Assembly: GCA_022494885.1 (NCBI GenBank)
Contig: JAGVSM010004549.1
Location: 1 to 64,000, forward strand
Source: Micrasema longulum
Lineage: Eukaryota > Arthropoda > Insecta > Trichoptera > Brachycentridae
DNA length: 64,000 bases
Direction: 5' to 3'
The position numbers and the translations under genes are program-made. Position 1 is the first letter of the stretch, and the number at the start of each line of letters is the position of its first letter. This document shows, piece after piece, positions 56,400 to 64,000 of the stretch. The notes under the pieces are model-generated. The model was not told where the DNA came from, searched no databases, and worked only from the letters and a program-made list of their open reading frames with translations.

Positions 56400-58150
56400 T
56401 AAAAAATCGATGAGGTGATGAAATAAAAACCACACTTTTTTTTTTCAAACTGATTTTAATAACTTATCTATTTTTTTTAATATATTTATTAAATAAATTA
56501 TTCTGGTAAATAAAACAATCGGTATATTATAAATCTTTTTTAAAACACATTGAAAAAATACTTGATTATTCATAGAATATTAAATAAATACTTAAAATAT
56601 ACCAACTCTAATATAAAACTAAAAGATATCTATAAAAATATGTAATCTTAACAAAAAATATTTTGCTTGTTTTATTTATCAGGCTTTGTTAATGTTTAAA
56701 ATGTAAAAGATATAGCTAATGAAGATACTATCAAAGATTTACTGTGATATCTTGAGATTACAGCTAGGAATAATTATACCCATTTGTAAATTCTAATTAC
56801 TTGCTTAGTTTAGAAATAAGGGATCATTTTGTGGCTAGTTTATAATATTATGATTTTAATATTACTTTACAAAAATCAACTGGCGGAATAAATGTGGATG
56901 TCCAAACACAGACGGAATGGTGAATATGTAAAGTAATTTCTTAAACTAGCATAAAACAAATCATAAATCCTGTAAATGCCTAGACTTACATATAGTCTTC
57001 TCTGTTAAAATAATATCAATCTTGAAAAACTCCCTAGAGAATGAAATTCAGTATTTGTTTATAATAATTTTGAAATAGTAAAAATGTTGTTGTTTAATTT
57101 TTAAGTTACCCGATTCAATGCTTTTTTACATAACTTTAAATGTTTTGTTCAATCACGATATTAAAAAAAAATCAAGCTTAATTTATATTATTTTAAAAAT
57201 CCACCATTTAATACTTCCAACAAAATCTAAGTTAAAAAACAATTTCATATTCACCCTGCTATTTTCTTTGGCAAAAGGTAAAACAATAAGAAATTCGGCA
57301 CCTTGAATTTTGAATCGAACAAAGATCACATTCTAGACCATTTAAAGTCTATCCTAACCTCACACAAACAGAAATCTCAATTTCTTCAAAATTTTGGAAT
57401 AATTAAAGAAATTGATAAAAATTTAACTGTACTGTGGGTAGTTACTAAAAATAAACACTTTTTTCATATTTCTTACAATCCCTATTGTTTTCAATTTTTT
57501 TTTTTTAAGAAAGTTTTTAAAACACGGTGCGGTGGGCCTACTGTAATCATTAATGTGTTATGTTTATAACCGATATGGTCTAATGTCTAATACAACAAAT
57601 AAAATTTGTATATAAAATTAACAATCTATCAAATGTTTAGGTATTGTGTAACTTAAATAATAATAATTAAATCGCTCGATAAAATTATACATAGGCTACT
57701 TTTTTCCTTCTTATAAGAATTATGTATATATTAAGTAGATAGGTGTGAATATTATAAAATGTTGCATACCAAAGATTATCATACATTTACAATGTATTAT
57801 TTTCTGTTAAAATTAAATTTTATAGAGTTTATTTGAAATGTTTGACCAGTAAATTGTTTTATTTATTTATTGATTGATATTTATCATGTTGAATTTATTT
57901 ATTTAAAATTAATATGTATACTAAAATTAATAAAGCAATAATGTTTTACAACCTTTGGTATTTTACTTTATTTCATAGAAATTCACCAATAATTGTTGTC
58001 TCCCGTAATGACCAACCATGTTTCTAAATATTTTTTGCGTTTTTACATATACGGAAATACTTACTAATAAAATTAAGGTATAATCCAAATGGTCTTTTAC
58101 AATGATTTCAATACTCATAATAGGAACTTGAATAAGTTCTCACTGTTCCT
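56400..58150. other. Intergenic AT-rich sequence between transporter and LRGUK-like gene
   Basis: Apart from the family A copy at 56.9 kb I see only unrecognised frames at 57118-57569 (for example KSQFLQNFGIIKEIDKNL). These could be decayed coding sequence but match nothing I can name. No promoter elements identified. Confidence 0.4.
56870..57065 (-). repeat. Foldback repeat family A: diverged copy, plus other remnants
   Basis: Has ATGTGGATGTCCAAACACAG, TCATAAATCCTGTAAATGCC and GTATTTGTTTATAATAATTT in the inverted order. Smaller remnants of the same family occur at 37700-37810, 42118-42180 (CAGGGCTTATGACCTGTCAA), 35112-35135 and 61455-61530 (ATGGAAGAATTGAAGGAATA). Confidence 0.6.
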
Positions 58151-58156
58151 CGACAT

Positions 58157-58619
58157 ATGGTGTTACCAAAAGGAATAAAAAAAGTGTTAAAAAACATCAA
58201 GCAACATCATCTACAGCCAACTTCATCGTGAAGCTCACCATTAGGCTTGAAATGACAGTATATGTTATTCCTCCGAAGCGTACACAACATATTTTTTCAT
58301 AGTGATAAAACTTGTCAAATTTCATGTCAAAAAAATGTATTTTTTGCGGAGAATTTTACTGCATTACTTTTTTCCAAAAAAACTATTTCACCCATTACTT
58401 TTGTCAAAATACATGTCAAGAAGCAAAAATCAGAAGTATACTTGATTGATTTTTATGCTGACAACACCAAACGTATCTTGTTTTGTGATTAGTTACAGTA
58501 ATGTCCCTACTGCTGTTTTAAATGTTCTAATGGTGGAAAAGGAAAGGCTTCTAGTGGTTCTAAAGGAAGAGGCTAGCCATAAGAACAAAGAACACCATCC
58601 TTTTGACAAACTGTACCTA
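58157..58619 (+). pseudogene. Frameshifted coding-like stretch upstream of LRGUK, identity unclear
   Basis: Reading this strand gives coding-like segments that switch frame several times: MVLPKGIKKVLKNIKQHHLQ from 58157, FIVKLTIRLEMTVYVIPP from about 58222, an open frame to 58492 containing KSEVYLIDFYADNTKRILFCD, then SNVPTAVLNVLMVEKERLL ending HHPFDKLYL and a TAA near 58619. AATAAA follows at about 58693. No introns are seen. It could be a processed pseudogene or a small gene broken by indels. A faint resemblance to the mitochondrial ribosomal mL53 layout (basic N-terminus, a short SEP-like strand, a C-terminal helix) is not enough for a call. Confidence 0.35.
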
Positions 58620-58750
58620 TAAAAGTAAGCACCTACCTACTTACCTTCCCAATAATTATGTTGACTACTTATGTAGGTAGTTCTATTTTTAAATAAAGTT
58701 TTCTTTCAAATTATCATTTTATGTTTTTGTATGTAAAAATTGGTTTCAAA

Positions 58751-59336
58751 ATGCATCGTACGACATTTGAAAAATTAACAAAGCATTATCGAGATTCAAG
58801 TAATGACCTTTATATTGCTGATAGTAATGATGTTAGTACCACAACATCATTTAAAGTTGATTTTAATGATCTCTTTGTGCTGGATAAATCAGTTGAAATG
58901 AAAAAGAGGGAGGTAATTAGAAATATTTAAAATCATAAAAGTGAAAATTCCAAATAATAAAAGATAGCCTTTAAATGATATTGGTCAATCAGTACCGGAG
59001 TTTAGAGATAAATATGGTATTACTATAAGATAACGATTTTCCCTTACCTTGTAAATATTTAGGTACCAAAATGCTCATGGTAAAAATATCATTTTTCCAA
59101 TACAGTTATACCGTCTTCACCAATCTTTTTTGCTAGATTTCAATTGGGATTTAAGACAAATCCACCAAATACCCTTTAAAAATACATATAGCGCCAGTGA
59201 TCCAAGGTTTGAATTTGATAATGAAGAAACACGTGGCCTTTTGACGATTGATAAAATAACAGCTGGATTGAGTAATATCGGTGATTGCCCATTCATTGGG
59301 AACCAGGTGTTTACTACATGTGATATATCTAGATTG
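58751..59336 (+). CDS. LRGUK: LRGUK-like exons 1-2: N-terminal region before the repeats
   Basis: Exon 1 (54 codons) ends EMKKRE before GTAATT. Exon 2 (77 codons) starts LYRLHQSFLLDFNWD after TACAG and ends CDISRL before GTAATT; both junctions are phase 0. The region is acidic and has no recognisable fold. The segment LTIDKITAGLSNIGDCPF in exon 2 has leucine spacing suggesting the start of the repeat array. The reverse-strand ORF over exon 2 is a shadow. Confidence 0.75.
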
Positions 59337-62300
59337 GTAATTGACAATACATATTTTCTTTTTTAAATCCTAAAACTTTGAAGGCCTTTAAAAGATGCCT
59401 GGGCCCAATTTTCAACTGTCTATAAAGTACAAGCGAATATTTGGTTTGATAAATTGAGTATTCATTTAATTTATTTTTTTAAACATCTTCATTTACAAAT
59501 TACTGTAGATACTTTTATACGATTTTGCAAAGAAAATTCAGTTTTATTTTATAGACAGTTCAACATTGTAATTGGGGCCCTGATAACAATAAACTCACTC
59601 TTTCCACCTTGAATAAAATATTATATTTATTTAATAGTAGCATTTTATATTATGTAACACAACAATTTATCTAATGTTAACCGGATGCAATAAACAATCA
59701 AATAAAGTACTGTAATACCTACAAATTTTATGTTACATAATGTTATCCTTATGGCAAAGGGTTCCTATAAATAAATCATTATATAAAAATGTATGTTACT
59801 TATTTTAATTTCAAAATTTCAGGGTTTATATGAAATTGATTTGCTACAAAAATTTCCTTATATACAGTACTTGGATATATCATATAATTTATTAGGAACA
59901 CTCAAACAACTGAAGAAATTAATATTTCTCAAGTATTTGAATACATCCCACAATACAATTGTCTGCATTTTAGATTTTGATAGTAAGTACCTAGGCCTAG
60001 GGTACTAGTCATTAAATGTATTATTTTAGTCCGATTCATTATTTAGTAGTAAGCGCACATACCTACCATCTTTTAAGTAGGTAGATAATGGGTTTGATTC
60101 CCAGCAAAGTAAAAATAAATTATTTTATTAAAAACTTGTTTCGTTGTAAGGTACATCATAGTTTTCCTGGACTGAAATTTGAAGCCAAATCATCTTCCTT
60201 TTATACTCATCTACTTAAATACTGTAGAACTCCATTTATTCGAACTCCAGTCATCCGGATTGTCAAGGTTTAATGCGGAGCTCATCCTCGGGTTAAGGGG
60301 ATGTAGAGGATTTGATATTTTGTAGAGCACTCAGGAAATCCAAGAGGATAAAAAACTAGCTATATTATGAGCTTAAAGTGTACATGACAATTTATCTGTT
60401 TGCATCACATTCTGCTGGAAATACAGATGCATTATTGTGCAATTTGTATAATCTTTGAAAGTCTTCACTTTCATAATACCTATATGGCCGCACCTGTATG
60501 GGCTGTTGAAAAAATGTTGAATAAAGTTAATTGCAAAGTTTAGGTACAAAATAACAATACATTTTATAAACATTCCTTCTATCTTCTTACCCACATCTTT
60601 TAATGTTGCATGTTAAAACACTGTATATTGTCACCTTTACCTCAGTGTCTTATGTATAAAAGATAAACTAAGGATAATCATGTACCATCCAAAGAAGTTA
60701 ATTAATTTAGTCATTTGTTAAAACTGTATCTTAAAGATGTGTAAACAGAATAGTCAAATTGTTTAATGAATATATGTATTACAAATATCATCTAAATTCA
60801 CAGATTTCTTTTTATTGTTCTTTATGATAAAAATTCCATGTAGGTCCCTACTATTTGAAAGAAGTTAACTATTCATTTAACAAAATAGAGCACATAAAAG
60901 ATCTGAGTGATTTCTGGTCTCTTATTGAACTAGACATATCTAACAATAATATAAAGAAAATTGAAGGCCTGGAGAATTTAAGGTATTTTGGTTTTTGAAG
61001 TTATAAATTTCCATGTTTTTTAAAAATATTTTAGTCACTCGTTTCGCTTTTACTGGTGATCAATTTGTCAAGAATGAAAACATCTTTATCTATTTAAATG
61101 TGCCTTTCATTATTTTAATGAAATGGCATTGCATACTAAATTTTAGGATTTTGCCAGTGTCAAGTTCAAGTTACGAAAGTAATGATTTATTAAAATTACC
61201 TTGCTTAAAGAGAAGCCCTTTAGCTATATTGCATAGAACAAAAGCGTTACAAATTGTTGGTTAGGTTAGGCTAGGTTAGGTTACAACAAACGTGCAATGG
61301 ACGGTTTCAGTTTGTATTTGCAATTCTCCCTGAGAGTACCTACGGCCAGTTGTATTGCTGTAAACTGTAGCTAACTTTGTGGTTGATAATCATAGTATGC
61401 TTTTTGTCTTTATGGGTGACTATAATTGTAACCTTTATTGATACGGGTGTTAGGTTTCAGATCTTTAACTTCACAAAGATCAATAGATGGAAGAATTGAA
61501 GGAATATAGATATTCAAACGAATATAGACAAATATTAACCAATTGGTCTGGATGTATTTTTCATAAATTCCTTCAAAATCCTCTCTACCCTACCTACTGA
61601 CAAGTTTCTAAATTAGGAGCTTGGCAGGTTATTCCTTGAAAAAAATAATTCAATAATTATGAAAATTTTATTTTTGCAGGTTTTTAAGAAAATTGAATTT
61701 GGCGTTCAATAGTATTGAATGTCTAGAAAACCTTAATAAACTTTCCATAAAGTATTTAGATATTTCACATAATAATATATCAAATATAGTATTGGATTCT
61801 GATACTGGCCTACATACACTACATGACCTTAAATTACTGAATTTAGATCACAACAATATTAATTCATTGATGTTATTAAAATGGTGTACCGGGTAGGTTT
61901 TACACCTTTTTTGGAATGAAATTACGTTTTTCCAAAATTTAATAACCTCATTTTAATGTTTTCAGAATTGAAAAAATCAGCATGGTAGGTAACAAAATAA
62001 AAAACATGTTCGATCTTCCAAATTATGCAAAGGACTTGAAGCAATTGCGAATTCTTAATCTCGCTTATAATCCAATAAGCTTCAATGTTCATCTGATGAA
62101 AGTTTGCTGTCTTTTATTTCCAGATTTAGAAACATTAAATGATGAAAAAACAAATGACAATCTCAAGGTAATAAAACACGATGGTTTTTCTTCCCAGAAT
62201 TGACAATTGAGTAGATAGTTAGGTTTTGAACTGTTGAGTTCATTATCTAGCTTAATTGCTACATATTTTTTCTTTTTGTTTAAACTTGACTATTTCCATG

Positions 62301-64000
62301 TCATCACTGAAGAAAAGTTACATACATAAGCTGATTTTGCAAGTATGTGTATGAGGATCTTCAACCATCCCATCCATTTCAGCTTTGAAATTTTAGGAAA
62401 AATGTCTAGACTTTTATTCAAGAACTATGATTGAAAGAGCCGAGAGAAATGTTATCAATCTTTTTCAAATAGAATCATTGAATCTACGAAAATATGCGGG
62501 TGGAATAAAATCGTTAGAAAAATTGTATTCGTGGCCACTTGTGATTCTAGTAGGACCTCAAGATTGTAACAAAGGTTTGTTTACTAAATGTGTACTTTTA
62601 TTTATGGGCAAAGATACTAATTATCATTTTAATAACTTTTTCTCTTTTTATCAGAAATCTTATGTCTTCGCATTAGTGAGGAACATTGTGATAAAGTATA
62701 CTACGCATTTTTGCATACAACTAACAAAAATTTATCAACACAACCCTTGACTTGTCGACACCATTATGTAACTCAAGATGTTTTCGCAGAGATGGTAAAG
62801 CATAATAACTTTATCACATATTATGAAATCAATGGTGAAAGTTATGGCTTGAGTAAGAATACAACCTGTTTTTTATTCATAATTATCAACTCAAATGAAT
62901 GTTTATGGCATTGCCGCCATAGCCCACCATAGTGAATATTTCCAATTTGATGATTTTAGGTTTTGAAGAAATAAAACAAGCCATGAAAAAACACAAATTG
63001 CTTTTAAGTCATCTTGGAGGAGTAGCAGCCTTGGCCCTAAAAGCTCGCAGCAAACAAACCATTCTTTTGCTTACCATAAAAAGCAATAATCAAATATCTT
63101 CTCAAAATGTTCTCAAGTCACAGTTTTCCTTAAGGCGAGTTTCAAAAATAATTTGTTTTGATTTTGAATTTTATTTTTTAATTGTGTCTTTATTTTAATA
63201 TTATTTACAGTTGGCAATTTGAAAATCTCAATTCAAATGAAACATATAGCAGTCAATGCCTTTCTAATCCTAATAAGGAATGTGTACAGAAAATTGTAAG
63301 TTGCAATATCTTTAATATATTATGTAATATTGTTCTTATCCAATGTTGTTTTTAGAGGAATAACCCACTAAGCCTCTATTTTAGAGGCTGGTTAGCAAGT
63401 GTCTCCCAGACCAATTGAGAAAAGAATATTTCTTGGATTTTTTTCTTGCAACTGGCGGGAATCAAATCTGCACCTTGTGGTGCTACAGCTTCGTACCTAC
63501 TCTAATTACAGTATATTTTCATCATTTGAATGATACATTAGGGGAAAATGATCAAACTTATTACCTGAAAATGATCAAACTTATTACCTTCTAATAAATA
63601 TTTCATGTCAACCTCTACCGGGAATCGAATACAGAACTTCGGGCATCGTAATCTCCACTCTGTTCACTTTTTGGAGATTATTACCTATTTATAGTTATAT
63701 TTCTCACAGAATTGTATTCTTCATTCCAACAGGACACAGGAATTAAATGTAGTTTAGGGATAACTTTGTAAATGTACATATGGCTGCATTATGTAAAACG
63801 AACTGAAATCAACATTTCTTTTTTGGTATAATATCATGTGAGATGTGAATTTGGATGTATAATAATTTAGGTCATTTAATAAATACCTACCTAATATCTA
63901 AATCCTCTTTCTCCTTATTTTATTCTAGCAAAAATCTGTCCATTCTAAAGAGATTCCTGCCAATGATTACGAACCCAAGAAAGATGCAAACATTTTAGAA
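58751..64000 (+). CDS. LRGUK: LRGUK-like gene: leucine-rich repeats plus guanylate-kinase-like domain, 3' end cut by window
   Basis: Eleven exons join in one frame: 58751-58912, 59106-59336, 59823-59982, 60844-60982, 61680-61892, 61966-62167, 62397-62574, 62655-62852, 62960-63134, 63211-63295 and 63929-64000 (continuing). They encode about 605 residues: an N-terminal region (1-131), SDS22-type leucine-rich repeats (about 132-369), then a guanylate-kinase-like domain from about 415. This order is that of LRGUK, a protein known in mammals for roles in sperm head and flagellum formation. A role in insect testis is only an inference. The start at 58751 has an A at -3; an in-frame ATG at 58721 would add ten residues. 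Intron 9 needs a GC donor. The gene is tandem to the transporter on the same strand. Confidence 0.8.
59823..62167 (+). CDS. LRGUK: LRGUK-like exons 3-6: SDS22-type leucine-rich repeats
   Basis: These four exons carry repeated L-x-x-L-x-L/I-x-x-N units: YLDISYNLL, YLNTSHNTI, EVNYSFNKI, ELDISNNNI, KLNLAFNSI, YLDISHNNI, LLNLDHNNI, KISMVGNKI and ILNLAYNPI. That makes about nine units of roughly 22 residues, the SDS22-like class. The last is followed by a capping segment LFPDLETLND. Such arrays form a curved protein-binding surface. Junction codons (Ser, Arg, Gly) are split but restore a continuous frame. Confidence 0.85.
60030..60200 (+). mobile_element. Degenerate family 1 SINE inside an LRGUK intron
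   Basis: The phrase GTAAGCGCACATACCTACCA is followed by GGGTTTGATTCCCAGC, a B-box match, and TTTTCCTGGACTGAAATTTG, matching the family 1 body order. The head start and the tail are eroded. Confidence 0.5.
61258..61281 (+). repeat. Short TTAGG-like tract in LRGUK intron
   Basis: GGTTAGGTTAGGCTAGGTTA then GGTT: about four units of the insect telomeric pentamer or its GGTTA-type relatives. Such short tracts are frequent inside insect chromosomes. Confidence 0.7.
62397..64000 (+). CDS. LRGUK: LRGUK-like exons 7-11: guanylate-kinase-like domain, degenerate P-loop
   Basis: Exon 7 ends with WPLVILVGPQDCNK, in the place of the kinase P-loop. Later segments align by pattern with a guanylate kinase domain: LHTTNKN, RHHYVTQDVFAEM, NNFITYYEINGESYGL. 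The canonical loop is G-P-x-x-x-G-K-S/T; here the second glycine is Asn and the residue after Lys is Glu (from the exon 7-8 split codon). Catalysis is therefore doubtful. The domain continues through VAALALKARSK into a hydrophilic tail at the window edge. Confidence 0.75.
63364..63665 (-). mobile_element. Two degenerate tRNA-derived SINE heads in an LRGUK intron
   Basis: On the minus strand, 63440-63500 contains GGTGCAGATTTGATTCCCGC and 63605-63660 contains CTGTATTCGATTCCCGGTAG, both B-box-like with A-box-like DNA upstream. Bodies are not clearly assignable to families 1-3. A short direct duplication, AAAATGATCAAACTTATTAC, lies between them at 63544-63588. Confidence 0.4.

Noticed and set aside
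61258..61281. Telomere or chromosome-end signal
   Set aside because: Only about four degenerate units; common inside insect chromosomes and here within an intron.
1..64000. CRISPR array, phage, plasmid or bacterial operon
   Set aside because: No regularly spaced identical repeats and no prokaryotic gene density; exon-intron structure marks the DNA as eukaryotic nuclear.

Overview
This window looks like nuclear DNA from an insect. The evidence is AT-rich, repeat-dense non-coding sequence, small exons with GT-AG introns, tRNA-headed SINEs, decayed LINE and mariner elements, and two recognisable animal genes. I cannot fix the order; a neopteran insect with an expanded genome fits. There is no CRISPR array, operon or other prokaryotic signal.

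Gene 1 (about 10.3-54.4 kb, + strand) is an SLC16/monocarboxylate-transporter-like membrane protein. Seven exons can be joined in one frame with consistent splice phases, giving about 535 residues. The N-terminal exon(s) carrying the first transmembrane helices were not found and probably lie upstream of the window. One intron is about 22 kb and another about 11.4 kb, both packed with transposon debris. The last exon encodes a long His/Tyr-rich cytosolic tail.

Gene 2 (58.75 kb to the window end, + strand) is an LRGUK-like protein: SDS22-type leucine-rich repeats followed by a guanylate-kinase-like domain. Eleven exons are resolved and the 3' end is cut by the window edge. One intron appears to use a GC donor, and the nucleotide-binding loop is degenerate.

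Between and inside the genes lie: at least three tRNA-derived SINE families; LINE reverse-transcriptase and RNase H-end fragments on both strands; three mariner-type transposase remnants; several palindromic (MITE/foldback) elements; an abundant foldback family present in about a dozen pieces; two copies of a repeat that starts a THAP-like zinc-finger reading frame; and a GC-rich 23-bp minisatellite embedded in a roughly 215-bp tandem unit near 11.5-12.2 kb. A frameshifted coding-like stretch lies just upstream of the LRGUK-like gene. None of this amounts to a demonstrated new biological system; the best candidates are listed as findings.
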